A program made the translations under genes and the position numbers. Under the pieces are notes generated by a model. It was given only the letters and a program-made list of their open reading frames with translations, was not told where the DNA came from and did not search any database. A stretch of DNA of 64,000 nt, from positions 26,572 through 90,571 of the forward strand of contig AZLU01000133.1 in the NCBI GenBank assembly GCA_002224055.1. Reading direction: 5' to 3'. Below are positions 26,386 to 39,503 of this stretch, piece by piece (within the stretch, counting starts at the first letter, position 1; the number at the start of each line of letters is the position of its first letter). This DNA comes from Pezizomycotina sp. ARF18. Taxonomy: Eukaryota > Ascomycota.

Positions 26386-29300
26386 CTCCAGCGATGAACA
26401 TAATCGACACGATCGTCCCGCATTACAAAGCATCCGTTCCCAGCCTCGAGAACCTGAACGACAGCTCGGGAGGACCTTTGTCACGGATCTCACTATAGCA
26501 CAGCGAATCCAAGATTGAAAGGTAGGGTATCACAGGCTGGTGCCTTTCCTTTACCTTCAATTGCCTCCATTGAAGGAAAAAAAAAGGCATTTCTTTTAAG
26601 TAAATAGCCTTTTAGATGTGGACTACAAATATCTATAGCGGTACACCAGAGAGTCAGCGGTAGTCAATGGCCAGCGTATGCTTCGGAAGGTGTCCGTGAA
26701 CAAACAGCAGAATTGGCTTCAATGGCGCTCTCGGAGGCCAACAACGAATTTCAACGGCTACATCATTCGATTTTCCCCCAAAATAATCAAGGCACTGGAA
26801 CATCCAACGACGGACGCGACGATGCCGGCTTCCTACCTCATAACTACTTCACAAAGCAAAAAGGAGCATCACGGAGACGGTCTGAAGATACCACTCCGCT
26901 ACTTCCTGGCTCGTCTGGTCCATCCACTCTAACTCATCTTCTGAAATATCCTCACCTCCCAATATACCGAGAGCACGGACGAAGTAATAGAGGAAGATAA
27001 TAGATGTACTGGTGAAGCGGATAATTTGCTTCTGACCTCTAGTCCAGCGCCAATGGGGGAAAGGATGCTTGCTTCCAAAGCGAGGAAGCAGTGGCTCTGG
27101 TGACAGCACCATACCGAATTACTTATCTACGCCGAATAGGGATGAAGAAGGACAGTATTCGAGATCCAAATCGGTGTCTTCCTCGTGGCAATTTGGTCCG
27201 TTCAGGACGAGGCTGTTCGATCCTCGGTCGTGGGACCGGAAGGAGATCATACAGCAGGGTGTTCTTATGCCGCTTGGTTATCTACCGCGGTTGTACTTGG
27301 CTTGCTATTGAAATTCTGGATGGTCTCTCTTATGGAATGATTCTGTTCCCCCTTGGAGAGCCTATATTCAGCGCCACCGGTCCTGGTTCGTTACATCCGT
27401 CTAGTTTGTGCAATGTGGAGGTAAAATGCTAATGTTGCTTTTAAAGATGGCTTGTCGATGTTTTACGTGAGCTGTATTATTTCTCAGTTAGTATACTCCC
27501 TTGGTGGAGTGTGTTCAAAGGGGGGATTGGGTCTGAAATGATAGAGGTACGATGGCATATTCTAAAGCGTTGACTATATTACCCCGCGATTGTAACTAAA
27601 GGCTCGTATCCCGGTTAGGTTGTTCCTTCTTCCACAAGATGGCGTACACGATTATGAACGAAGTTGGTAAAGAGAACGAAAAGGCCGTTCTCGCAACCAC
27701 GATCCTTTCCTTTTCGATTAGTTCTTTAGTAACCGGTCTGGTCTTTTTCGGACTTGGCTCCCTTCGATTGGGATCATTGATCGGATTCTTCCCTCGTCAC
27801 ATTTTGGTCGGTGCATTGGTAAGATAAAGCTTTCATGACGTAAATTCGGATCAATTTCTGACCGTGAACTTCAAAACAGGTGGTGTGGGGTGGTTTTTGT
27901 GCGCAACTGGTATCGAAGTGGCAGCCCGCTTGGATAAGTCTCTTGAATATAACATAAAGACACTTAAGAAGCTAGTTGAAGCGGACACAATATTCCTCTG
28001 GACGACACCGTTGCTACTCGCCGTTCTTTAATAATATTGCAACACAAATTTCAGCATCCGTTCTTAGTCCCAGCTTACTTCATAGCGATCCCTATGTGTT
28101 TTACATCATAGTAACGCTCGTACCTGCGCTTCATATTGAAGATCTCAGGGGACAAGGCTGGGTGTTCGAAGCTCCAGCCTCAGGTGTTCCATTCTACCAT
28201 TTCTACACTCTGTACGATTTTGGTGCGACCGATTGGGGTGCACTATTGAATACGATTCCTGCTATGTTTGCTTTAACGTTTTTGGTATTCTGCATGTACC
28301 TATTAATGTTCCTGCGCTTGGAGTTTCGACGAACGAAGACCACGTGGACGTCAACAGAGAACTTATTGCTCACGGTATCTCAAACTTCGCATCCGCATGG
28401 CCGGAAGTATACAGGTAATTCTTTACGCGAAAATAGCTCTTATCTCGGGCCTGTAGCGTATTCTGACTTCCTGTGTCTCTTTGCAGAACTATCTCGTTTA
28501 CACAAACAGTGTCCTTTTTATAAGGAGTGGTGGAGACTCCAGGGTTGCTGGAGTAATGCTTGCAGCTGCCACAACAGGTGTTTGGATGATTGGCCCCGGC
28601 ATTATTGGTTATATTCCGGTTATGGTCGTCGCTGCTCTGATCTACCTGCTTGGAATCGAGCTTTACGTGAAGCTCTGTACGACACCTGGGAGAAGCTTCA
28701 TATGCTTGAGTATATCACGATCTGCGTTATTATCGTAACGATGGTAAGTAAATATCTTTTATCTGAGTCTTCACGTTAAGTCTCTAATGGTATATATTAG
28801 GGGGCATACGATTTTGTATGGGGTATATTCGTTGGCATATTGCTCGCATGTGTTTCATTTGTCGTTCAAACAAGCCAGAAGTCCGCCATTCGCTCTACGT
28901 ATACCGCGCCATAGCTAGATCAACAGTCAGGCGTCACCCTTTTCAACAACGCTTCCTCAAAGAGGTTGGCCCTCAAATCCAAATTTGCAAGCTCGCAGGC
29001 TACATGTTCTTCGGAACAATCTCCAGCGTAGAGCAAAGCATCAAGGAGCTTCTTGAAGATCAGAACTTTGCCAAGCGACCGATCAGGTTCTTGGTTGTTG
29101 ATTTGACGTACGTTCGAGGTTTCGATTTCTCCGCAGCGGAGGCATTCAAACGTCTGAAGAGGATCCTTGCGAAGAAGAACGTGAATATGGTGATCAGCGG
29201 TGTCCAGCGCGACAGCGACATCGGGAAAGGTTTGAAAGGTGTAGGTATCTGGGGTGATGATGACGATGTAAGGGTATTCGAGGACTTGAATGCAGCTCTT

Positions 29301-30347
29301 GAATGCTGTGAGAACGAATTTTTGAGGGCATACTATATGCAGCGGGACGAGCATTCAGAAATGCGACGCTTGGTACATACCAGCATCAAAAAGATTGACT
29401 TTGAACCATTAAATGACAATTAACTAACGGGGTCAAACAGAAGTGCCTCATGAACGGACCCAGTCCATTGGCTCTCAAAGCCTTTTGGAACCAATGTTCC
29501 ACTCACCTCGTCGGCAACAATCCATCAGGCGGCAACTCGACAATAAAGAGACAGAGGCTTTTTCCTCGAAGTGGTCCCGTTTTAAGCAACCGCTTCCACT
29601 CATACTGCAGACGTTCCAAGAGCGGACGTCGAAGAACGAAGATTTCTGGTTCAAAGCTGTTCCATTTTTTCAGCGCAGGGTTATTAAAGCAGGGACTGTC
29701 CTGTTCAAGAGAGGCGTAAGTGTTTGTTCCTGCATCACCATCAGCTATACCTGAGCTAATGTTAGGTTTAGGATACTGCATCGGAATTTTACTTACTTGA
29801 GGAGGGTATCCTGAAAGCCGAGTATATCATCGAGCAAGGGAAATACCGTAGGTGATAAGAGTCCTTCAGCTCATGTAAAGGTTGAGTCCGCTAATTTACC
29901 TACTTAACGCCAGATGAGAGCATTCTTGCTGGAACAACCTGCGGAGAGCTTCCGTTCTTCTCAGAAACCATGAGGACAGCGACTGTCGTCGCGGAGCGGG
30001 ACTCAGTTGCTTGGCTTCTTGATGGCCCCTCCTGGGAGGAGATGCAAGAGAAGCACCCAGAAGTTGCTAACGAGCTCCTGCGTATAGCTCTCAAGCTAAC
30101 CACAGAACGTATGGAAGCTGTCACATGTGCGTAGATTGTCGTTTTTTCCTGCCCAGATCGTAATAATGTTGTGGGACTCTATTTATAGTTTACTTTACCC
30201 CTATTTCACTTACGTATTATTGATTTTTTTTTTTCTCTTTTTTTTAATTCAGCAAATTGCACACCCTGTACTTTTGGATTCGTAAACCTCCCTGCTAACT
30301 TCTGCGTTTCTTCCTGTACAGCGTACGTCCTTACCTCTGCAAGCTAA
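26116..30347 (+). CDS. SulP/SLC26-family transporter with STAS and cNMP-binding-like domains (VSB1/YGR125W-like)
   Basis: The yeast relative Vsb1 is a vacuolar membrane protein needed for basic amino-acid storage. The N-terminus is long and Ser/Asn/His-rich, and the start may lie in either duplicate copy (26116 or 26271). The membrane part begins near 27230 ([30 protein letters not shown]) and includes [19 protein letters not shown], a [19 protein letters not shown] loop, [40 protein letters not shown] and [15 protein letters not shown]. The STAS domain (about 28950-29420) has [19 protein letters not shown] and [20 protein letters not shown]. The cNMP-like domain (about 29640-30125) has [12 protein letters not shown] and [19 protein letters not shown]. 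Consensus introns include 27547-27618, 27819-27879, 28415-28486, 28744-28800 and 30127-30321. Some internal frame changes are unexplained by introns. Confidence 0.9.
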
Positions 30348-30644
30348 GGACCGCCTAGAAAAAGGAGAGAGAGAACTACAAAGCTCGCGCGATCCACACC
30401 ATAGTTATGCACCTATGCGTGACTATTAAATATGCCCCAGTAATATTCTCAAAAAGTTTTTAATGGTCTGATTTCCGAGCATTTGTTTCGGGGACGGCCA
30501 CAGCTGGTCATGTGTATACCGGTATTACATATATTTTCCGTTAAGCAGGGCAGTGTTTGCAGGGATAAGACGGTAAATGTCTTTTAAGCGATCAACGTAC
30601 CCCATGCACCATGCGCGGGAAAAGGAACGGAATCTTGTTCCACG

Positions 30645-30676
<32 letters not shown>

Positions 30677-31586
30677 TTTATTGCATTCTACCTGTTTTCC
30701 CCATCTCGAATATATCTTTATTGTTTTTCTCTTTTGTTTGCCTGTTCATATATATGTAATTAATGCTTTCGAGCTAGGTATTAGCTACATACGTGCTGTC
30801 TTTTTTATATATCGTGTACAATTAGGATCGATCTGGTTTTCCTTTTTTCTCTAGCTCGTGAATGATATTTGTATATATTTTATAGATGTAGCGCTTTAAA
30901 AAAGCTGGAATTACAGAAGAACGCAATATCAGTTTTTCATGTATGAAGAATATAATGCGCGACTGATGTATACTACTGTTGACCGGAAGCATTCTACAAA
31001 AGTTTGTTTATATAAATAATATTAATCGGGTTTTAATACGTTTGATATATATTTAAGTAGTCGTTCGATTTAAACGGGTGAAGTCTTAGTCCTGAATAAC
31101 CAAATATTACGAAAGTATTAAGTGGAAAATTTAACTCCTTTTCTCCATGCTTTCACTTTTTTATTTAAAGAAAGCAACATATAGCTCTTTAATTAGAAAT
31201 AAAAGATCGTAACATCCCGTTTCGTTTGATATCTATTAGTGTTAATATTATTTAGTATAAGACGTTTAGTTCAGAAACGATAAAGTCTCGTTTATGAGAC
31301 TATATAAAACTTTCTCAATGATTCACCGTACACTATATTTTATATCTTAATACTGAAATATATAATGTTCAAATATATATGGTAGTCATAGCTTACGAGA
31401 AACAGAAGTTACGGTGATATCTGATACTTACGCCGTAATTTCACAATCACAATTATATCGCCTTTCTTTACCCATCTAGATATCCTATCTGGATATTACG
31501 TGCATAATTATTGTCTCATACAACTTGATACAAGTTTATCAAAAGATTGGCAGGGAAAGGCCAAAGTGCAGCGGGGTAGAAACGGT
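30348..31586. other. Intergenic, AT-rich, downstream of the transporter gene
   Basis: No gene was seen. A (TA)n microsatellite occupies about 30643-30671. The remainder is AT-rich, with frequent TATATA motifs, and probably includes the transporter 3' end. Confidence 0.5.
30643..30671. repeat. (TA)n microsatellite
   Basis: About 14 uninterrupted TA dinucleotides, roughly 300 bases downstream of the transporter stop codon. It could lie within the 3' UTR. Confidence 0.85.
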
Positions 31587-31588
31587 TA

Positions 31589-32254
31589 CTAGTCATTCCC
31601 TGGCAATCCGCCATCCCTAACCATCTGCAAAATATACTAAAAATCGCAGATTTTGACATTTTTCAAATCAACATAACTTAATTAATAATTTATAAATTCT
31701 TTAAAATTGAAATATGTTGAAGATATATATATAAACTATAATATATAAAAATTTTATAACATTTTTAACAAGCCCTTGTTATATTGAAAAATTAGGTATA
31801 TTAAGGCATAATAAACTTATATAATTATATACAAATTTTATACCAAACAAATTATAAAACAACTTTAACAATTTAGAATATATATTAAATAACCTTTATA
31901 TTATTATAAAATCTATTTATTGAAAAAATCATTTAAATTTTCAATATATGTAAAAAAGTTTTATTAAAAAAAATGTATTGAATTTTATATAAAAAGCTAT
32001 CACTTTATTAATAAAATAATGTAAAGTTCACTTAAATGGAGCTACTTTAAAATTAAATAATACAATAACTTTCTAATAAATTCTTATAATATTGACGAAT
32101 CATTAAACTTATATATATATCTTTAATATATTCTAATTTTAAAATTTTTATAAATTATTTAATTAAGTTGTATTATTGAAAAATATCAAAATCTCCGATT
32201 TTTGGTGTGTTTGGGTGGCGGATGGTTAGGATAGCGGATTGCCAGGACAACCAG
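31589..32254. mobile_element. MITE with long terminal inverted repeats and TA flanks (Tc1/mariner-type?), 666 bp
   Basis: The left end and the reverse complement of the right end align for about 100 bp: both contain CCTGGCAATCCGC, then CTAACCAT, AAAAATCG, AGATTTTGA, TTTTTCAA and ACTTAATTAA in the same order. The extreme ends are CTAGTCATTCCCTGG on the left and CTGGTTGTCCTGG (reverse complement) on the right. The element is bounded by TA at 31587-31588 and 32255-32256, consistent with the TA target duplication of Tc1/mariner-like elements. The interior is very AT-rich with no coding potential. The family call is an inference from the TA flanks only. Confidence 0.72.
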
Positions 32255-34577
32255 TATTCGACCTTATCTTATCCATCTGTCCCTTCAAATAAAAGGCGGG
32301 GCTTGAAGACTCCGACATGCAAAAAAAAAAAAAAAACACCAGTTAAGCACGAGAGAGCCTAGAACTGCTTTTTGGCTTAACTCTCGCTGCATGTAAGATG
32401 CCCCACGAAGCAGATGGGACGCCTTGTGGGATGATGAAGAAAAAAATTAAATAAACTAAACGAGACATTCCCAAAGATCTGGAACCTTCTCCCCAAGTCC
32501 AAAATAATGGTAAGGGTATACTGGGCTCGAGCGCGTGAGCGGGGAAATGTTTAAGACTCACAGAAGAAAAAGAGACATATATACTCGACCAATACAGTTT
32601 AAGCGAGCAAGACAAGGGTTTAATAGAGGGAGAGCAAGAGCAAGATAATAGAGGGAGAGAGAAGGAAGCTTGAGCCTGGAGGTAGACAAAAGCCTCTAGA
32701 TACTTCCCCAGAAGAAGTATTGGATTTATTGCAGAGTCGACCTTGGTTGCTTGTCGGGTCGTCCTTACCAGTCCTTACTTTTAGTGAAGCTGATATCAAA
32801 GGGCTAGATCGCCGGAGTGAAGGCCGATGAGAAATTAAGGATATATTGTAGTCATAAAAGAAACTCTCCACTGATAGAGGGGAAGAAGTAATAAGGCGGT
32901 ATCAAAGAGAAAATAGAAAATGTATATATAAAAAGAGAAAAAATAAAAACAGGGTATATCCTTAGAGAGAAAAAGAAAAACACCGATAAAAACTCTAATC
33001 CTCGATAACGAAATACTACGCATGACCTTGCAAAAGGGAAAGGAAAAAACATGCATGGATTGGAGTGTATATTGTTTCTTTTCTTTTTTTTTCTTTTTTC
33101 TTTCTTTCTTTTTGGCGAAAGCGTTGCTATCCGCCAAGAATTGGATAATAAAATCAGTTGAATAGCAAAATAGCTATTTTTTTTTAAAAAAAAAAGACTC
33201 TTTGCTCTCATCCAGAGGACGAGGGTTAGGCTGCAAGTGTCACATGGGAAGCAGGAACTTGAATGCGGCCTTTCTGGACCTCTCGTCGCTTTCGGCGAGA
33301 GGAGCCAACCAAGGAAAATTATTTTCTCGCACATCCCGGAAATCAGTTTTTGGCTTTCTTTTTCTTTCAGACCTCGAGTTTTTTTTTTTTTTTTTTTTTT
33401 TCTGCAGTGAATATCACCTGTCAGTCCAATAACGCGTCGATCCCTTGCGTTTTTTTGGGTGATTGTCGGAAAGGAGAACAAAAGAAACAAATACTTCGGC
33501 AGGTATATAAGTGGGCTCACGGAAAGGCAGCCCTGACAGGAAATGAAGAGAAAGCCCTTGAGGTCGGAAGAAGCGCCAGGCCCGACCGCTTTGGCGTTGC
33601 AAATGCCAGAGGCTAGGAAAAGAGAATCAACCAATAGCGACCACAACGCCGTTACAAGACGGCCTCATTCTATATAGCAAGGAAGATCGTCCTTGAGGTT
33701 GATAAGTGTCGGGAGGGAATCTAGTAAAACAGGTTTCGGTATAGTATTTCTTGTCTCGTTAGATCCTGGTTACTGAGCTGAGAAGGTGCAAATTAGTTCA
33801 GAACTGAATACTTGACAATGGATATAATTGAAAAAAAAAGGCTTGTACGGGGATCAAGGAAACCAGCACGACGGGGAATAAGAAATACCACCAATAGATA
33901 CTATTGAATGTCGAGCAGGGAGAAAGTGCAACAACGCCAAGATACTGGATGCATTCTATTTGCACGCACGAGAGCGTAAGCTCGACGGAAAGATTGCTGA
34001 AGGTTGAACTTCGGATAACTCCAGGATGAGTGCTCATTTAATAAAATTTCTTGTCTAATGATAGACAGCGTCTCGCTCCCTTTCGGAACATCGGTCGCAG
34101 TTCAATAATCTAAGATAAAGAAAGTAAATAGATATAACTTTGATAAGTTAGTCCCCTGAATGTCGATAGCAAATCTTCAAGAACCTCTTTCCACGACTGG
34201 TCCCTCAGAAAGGAAAGGTCAAGTAAATCGAAAGAGAAGCTTGCCGCTTTTTGTTTGACCATCTCTATAGCAACTTTGAAGGGAGACAATTTTAGGGTTG
34301 TTGTTTCCACTTCACTACTTCAAATAAGAGAAATAAATATCAGACGAAAGTAGGAGCGATGGGAAATTAGAAAGGAGCCTCCCTATCGAGCAACGTGACG
34401 CGCTAAAGAAATTAACACATTAGATTAAAATATCAATACGTGTGTAAAGGCTAAGCAGAAAAGTATTCTCCTTTGTAAAATAAAAAGATGCCCGTGCGGG
34501 GTTGTGTTCGGTTTTTTTTTTTTTTTTTTTCAAGTAATTTAATATCTTCCGGGAACTTGAAACAGCGACAGGTGGAG

Positions 34578-34617
<40 letters not shown>
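34578..34617. repeat. T27-A13 inverted homopolymer
   Basis: 27 T pass directly into 13 A, giving a perfectly self-complementary tract. Confidence 0.9.
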
Positions 34618-36012
34618 GGGAAAAGATTTTGCCTTTAGGTCCCTGATCTGGAGTAATGAATTTTATCGGAAAGCGGATATCATCCCTGAATTTGGAACTC
34701 TCCTTTAGAAGGTTTTAATTGCCTTGATACTAATTAATATCGCCGCCTTATAAATTATAGCGAGTCCTATCAACCCGTGTTTTTTCTCTCTTGTGAATAG
34801 TATAGAATTACGTATCGCGAGAAGGAGAGAACCTTTCATTTCAAAAATGTAGTGCGTTGCAAGAAAGTTAAAGAGGAGGGACCTGGGAGCGGCCTGTTGA
34901 CTGTTCCTTTGATATCTCTTCCATTTTGCAAGGACAATGTCACAACGGTGAGAAATTTTGGCGGATGCTGATTGTGATTTTCTCACCATTTCAGAAAAGA
35001 AAGAACGATGAATATCGTGGAGAGAAAATTCCCAGGGATTTCGCTGGCGTCAAATCGTCGAAATTGAAAACCGTGCCTGAATTTATTCACGAACCGTGAG
35101 GTCAGGTTTTGTACACCGTCCAAAGGGGGTAGAGTGGTGAACGCAAGAGAATAAAGCCAAAGGTGGAGTAGCCCAAAAAGGGGGGGGGGGGAGAGGAAAA
35201 AAAGAAAAAGGGACGTTCAAAAGAAAGCTTTCGCACATTGGGGAGGAGAGGGCTTGCGCTTGTATCGAAAGAAGAGGTCACACTGCTGCGTTATTGATCC
35301 GTCGTGTAAGTAAATATATATCATCTATCTCTTCCAATTGTTTCCGGTTTTTTTTCCTTTCTATACTTTTTCTTTTCCCTCCCCTTTAAGATGGGTAGAC
35401 ATATAATGCATGGACCAATTCCCTGGGTATCAACAAGACTGCTGAAGAGCATTCCATCGCCGTGGTAAGATAAAGACCGAATTGTGCGTATTGACTAGAA
35501 AGGGAGCAAAAGAGAAAGCAAAGAGATCATGTGCAATCCTTATTAGGAGGACAATAAAAGGAAAAGAGGTTTCTTTTTGTTTCGACGGATTCGTTGGAGT
35601 TATTACTTGTTGCGATGCCGCGATAATAATATTTCTTGGGAGGTCTACTTTTGAGGTGGAGGTTAACCTACTAATTTAATTTCTTTTTAATTTCTTTTAT
35701 TTCTTTTCTTTTTTTTGACTGCAAAAGATTTTTTCTTTTTTTTCTTTTTCTTCTATCAAATCACTACTGCTGTTTTTGCTCCCCTACGGCAGAAATCTGT
35801 AAGGAAGGCAGGATTGTCACCAGATAATATACTTAGATATATACTCCTTATTATTTGGTGGCTGACTTGTATTTCTACCAAGTTGGAAACTTTCCCTTGT
35901 TCTCTGTCCTGATAATAGTAATATAACAAGGTGGTTTGTGTCTTCCTCTCTTCCTCGTCTTCTCTTGATTGTTTATTTATTTCGTCAACAGTAGCGTGTG
36001 CACTGTCCGGTG

Positions 36013-36112
36013 CTCCTTCACCTATATTTTCTTTTTCTTTCTTTCTTTTTTTTTTTTTTCTAATCTCTTTTTCATTTCTATATATATATATATTTTTTTT
36101 TTTTTTTACTTA

Positions 36113-36143
<31 letters not shown>

Positions 36144-36290
36144 CTGTCATCTGCCCCCTCTTTCTCTTGCTCTCCCATCCTCTTATATTTTTCTTCTTCC
36201 CACCCTTTTCGTCCTTTTCTCTTTCTCCTCTTCCACATAATCATATAAGGGCTTTCCCTCCTCTTCATTGTACCATTTTGCCCCCTTCCC
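36013..36290 (+). promoter_or_regulatory. Pyrimidine-rich tract upstream of the Meu6-like gene
   Basis: Nearly unbroken T/C sequence, with T runs of more than 10 and a short TA repeat near 36079, lies upstream of a probable 5' UTR intron. Such CT-rich blocks are common just upstream of transcription starts in strongly expressed filamentous fungal genes. The role is inferred, and the start site cannot be placed. Confidence 0.4.
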
Positions 36291-36380
36291 ACTTCTCACA
36301 CGAGCATTATCACGATCGCACTCACGCGCATACTGTTCTTTGCGTTACGATCGCTTGTGTTCTCTTCATCTCGTTTTTAG

Positions 36381-36851
36381 GTAAGTCCAGCTAACTATCC
36401 TATCCATTCACATGTCCCTGACTTGCTGGCTTGTGGTACCCTTTTCATTTGTTATTTTTTTTCTTTGATGGCTTTATATGCGCTCTCCGCTCATGAGACG
36501 TTCCACGTTGATCTTTCCTTCAGGGAAAAATGTCGTGGCTGCTCTTTTCTATTGTTTGTTTGACCTTGAGCAAGTATAAGACTCGAGTCATATTGAAACT
36601 GTTTGGGTCTTTCTTTATGAGAGATTGCCTCCCCCTTCTTCTCTATTTATTGTGGAGACATGAATAATTAGAAAAGCGCCAAAGCGAGAGTAGAGGCGCG
36701 ACTTTGTGGAGTGATGCATCGATCTGTCTGTAGCGCGCTTGTTCTTGAATTTTAATTGCGACTATGCGTCAAAGAATCTTATATTTGTAATCTTTCGTTG
36801 TCTTGTAACGCGGACTTGAATCTCTATGGATATTACTGACTACGTTTGCAG
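36381..36851 (+). other. Probable 5' UTR intron of the Meu6-like gene
   Basis: A perfect donor GTAAGT (36381) pairs with an acceptor TTTGCAG ending at 36851, preceded by a TACTGAC branch-like site about 15 bases upstream. The putative start codon is 59 bases after the acceptor. The donor and acceptor quality exceeds that of chance AG/GT pairs nearby. Confidence 0.5.
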
Positions 36852-36910
36852 AAGTCGAAATTTCTTGATTTATACCTTGAAGAATCACGTTTATCAAGCA
36901 AGAAGGAAAA

Positions 36911-39503
36911 ATGTCTGGCTTGCCAACCGATATCGTGCACACAGATGCGGAAGCTCATCCCGCTACCGCCGAAGCTGGTGATGTGAATATAACTGAGGCT
37001 ACGCAGGCGGCAGCTGCCCCCGTTATTGGAGAGGAGCCAAAAGAGACCACTACCGCAGCTCTCGTCGAATCAGCACCCGCTACGGAAACCCAGCAGCGAC
37101 AACTACTGAAGTTGCCCCTGCTACTGAGTAGCACCAACAGAAGTAGCGCCAGAGAACAAGCCCGCGGAGGAGACCGCGGCTGGCGTTGCAGAGACGACAG
37201 CAGTCGGTACCGCTGAGGGCGAGACCTCGAAAGATGCTGAGCCTGAAGCCGCTGTCGCGACTGAAGAAAAGAAGGATCAGGAGCCGATCAATGAAGGACA
37301 AGTCAAAGCGCGCACTACTTCCTTCCGTAAGCTTTTTTTTTCCTCGCTTATACCAATTTCTCTTTTCACCACAATGGTGAAGTAACTTGGCACTAATCTA
37401 ATCTTGGCGCTTGCTTGTATAGATTCATCTTCAATAAACGATGGGCTTTTCCAGGAAGAGCCTATTGCGGCTGAAAATTTGAGCGAATACCTCAAGAAAG
37501 AACAGAACCACAAAGGAAGTCATTCCAACTACGCGTATGCTACTCAAACCGGAAAGGGAGTCCTCTTCATTTCCAAGTCCACCAATGATAAGGCTAAGCC
37601 CGTTGGCGTTTTCAGGCTGGTAAGAAGATATGGTCCTGTTATTGTAATTCTTGGAAATAACCGTCGGCTAACATGATTTTCTGTGGTTACAGGATGGTGC
37701 CGAAGTTTCTCAATCTGGATCCGATAATTCACCCTCAAATCTTCCGGCGGCGAACTCCACCTCGAAGCATTGAACGCTGCGTCGCGAGATCATGGGTTCA
37801 CACGTTGAGCTTAAGATCGCCGAGGCCAACGAGTACGCTCCGGCGATTCTTGAATCCGAGGGTTATAAGGCCGCACTGGAGAAGTTCACTCCTAAGCCTA
37901 CGCCCGTCGTCGTCAGAAAGAGGAAGAGGGTGAAGCTTCTGAGGCTGCCGCCGTTGGTGCTGTCGCCGGTGCCGCTATTGCCACTGAAGAAGCAAAGAAG
38001 GAAGAAGAAAGGAAGTCAAGGAGGAAGAAAAGAAGGAAGCCAAGGGTGAAAAGAAGGAGAAGAAAAAGGAAAAGAAAGAAAAGAAGGAGAAAAGAAGAAG
38101 GAAGTTGTTGAAGGTGGCGCTGCTGCTGCTACTATCGAGGGAGAATCCTCTTCTAGCTCGTCTGATGAAGACGAAGCTGATGATGGCAAGAAGAAAAAGT
38201 CTAGGTTCTCTTTCCTCGGTAGGGGCAAGCACGAGAGAGAAGGATGAAAAGAAAGAGGAAAAAAAGAAGGATGAGGTTATTCCGGAAGCCGTTGTTGCTG
38301 AAGGTGAGTTTTCTTCCATTACTCCGTATATAACCTACGCTGTGTTGTTGTCCTTCGTATCTTGAACGTATTGCTAACGAAAATCCTTCCTTTTGATAGA
38401 CGCCGCCGTTGCTGAAGGCACTAGTGCTGAACCAGCTGTAGCGCCAGAAACCGAAGTCGCTCATGCACCGGGTATCACTACTACCGAAGCAGAGCCAACG
38501 ACTGCTGAGGACGCTAAGGCTGCTGAGGATCAACCTAAGGAGGCCCCGGCTCCGTCGCCCAAGTCGATAGGAAGAGTTCCTTGGTTCTCTTTCCTTCAGG
38601 AAGAAGAAGGATGAGGAGAAAGAGGAAAAGAAGGACGCAAGGATGAGGATGATAAGAGCCGAAGGCGTTGCTGGAGCCGTAGGCGCTGCCGGTATTGCTG
38701 CCGTTGTTGAAGAAGCTGCTGCGCCATCCGGGGAGCCCACTGCGACTGCGGATGCGACGGAGACTCCTGCTGAAGCCCCAAGGATGCCACGGGGGGAAGC
38801 ACCGTTGAGGCTCCCAAGGATGAAGCTGCTCCAAAGGAAAGGAAGCTCACAAGGAAACGCAGCAACGCAAGTCTTCGTTCGCCAATATCCTTCACGGCTT
38901 TAGGTCGAAGAAGGACGAGAAGAAGGATGAGAAAGAGGCCAGGAGGAAAAGAAGGAAGCTGTGAAGGACGAGGCCCCAGTTCTCGCTCCTGTTGATATTC
39001 AATCGGAGGCACTGAGACCGCAGCGAACCAGCCGCCACTTCTGAGACTACGCCGGTTGTTATTCCCGAAACCGCTGCGACTGAGGGTGCGAAGGATGAGA
39101 CTGCGCCTACTGCCGCAGAGGAGAGAAGGATGATGCAGCTACCCCTTCGTCCCACCAAGGGTGGTTCCCTGTTCTCCAAGTTCAGGGGAACCAAGAAGGA
39201 AAGGAGAGAGATGAAGCTGCCAAGTCCGACTCTGAGGGTGAGTCCAAGCTGAACAGACGTTCTCCAGGCTATGGAAGAACAGGGAGAGGACAAGGAAAGG
39301 CTGCCGCTGCCTCTCCCAAGGAGGAGGCTGCTCCCACCGCGGAAGGCGAGACCGCTGCTGCCCCTACTGAGACTGCCGCTGAAGCCCCCAAGGTTAACGA
39401 GCCGCCCATGATCCCAGATACCGCTGAAGAGCCCGTCAGCTCTATCGGAGATGTTGTTCCTGCTGCCGTCACTGCTGGGGAACCTGTCAAGACCAATGCT
39501 TAA
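36911..39503 (+). CDS. PH-domain protein, Meu6-like, with Lys/Glu/Ala-rich repetitive tail
   Basis: The start MSGLPTDIVHTDAEAH follows GGAAAA. An Ala/Glu/Thr-rich N-terminus leads to an intron (37325-37432, GTAAGC, branch CTAAT). The PH-like domain (about 37440-37870) reads GLFQEEPIAAENLSEYLKKE, NHKGSHSNYAYATQTGKGVL and VGVFRL. An intron near 37620-37692 follows, then RSWVHTLELKIAEANEYAPA and SEGYKAALEKF. This matches the fungal PH family named for S. pombe Meu6, whose role is poorly known; membrane or cortex association is inferred. The tail is highly charged (KKEEKKE, GESSSSSSDEDE) with repeated SRFSFLGRG/PWFSFL-like units and Ala/Pro/Glu stretches, ending GEPVKTNA at 39503. At least one more intron lies near 38304-38398. 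Several unexplained frame changes occur in the low-complexity part. Confidence 0.8.

Larger units (their letters stand above)
32257..36380. other. Intergenic region between the MITE and the Meu6-like gene
   Basis: No recognised gene. It holds T-to-A homopolymer junctions at 33177-33195 and 34578-34617, T21 near 34512, a G run near 35180 and a long pyrimidine and poly-T domain at about 36010-36290. A 264-codon minus-strand frame (32852-33646) is low-complexity (Phe- and Lys-rich over homopolymers) and is treated as chance. Confidence 0.5.

Noticed and set aside
32852-33646. 264-codon minus-strand open frame
   Set aside because: It passes through several homopolymers and gives Phe- and Lys-rich low-complexity sequence without any recognisable motif, so chance is more likely than a gene.
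35931-36394. Overlapping Phe-rich plus-strand frames
   Set aside because: They are translations of the poly-T and CT-rich tract upstream of the Meu6-like gene.
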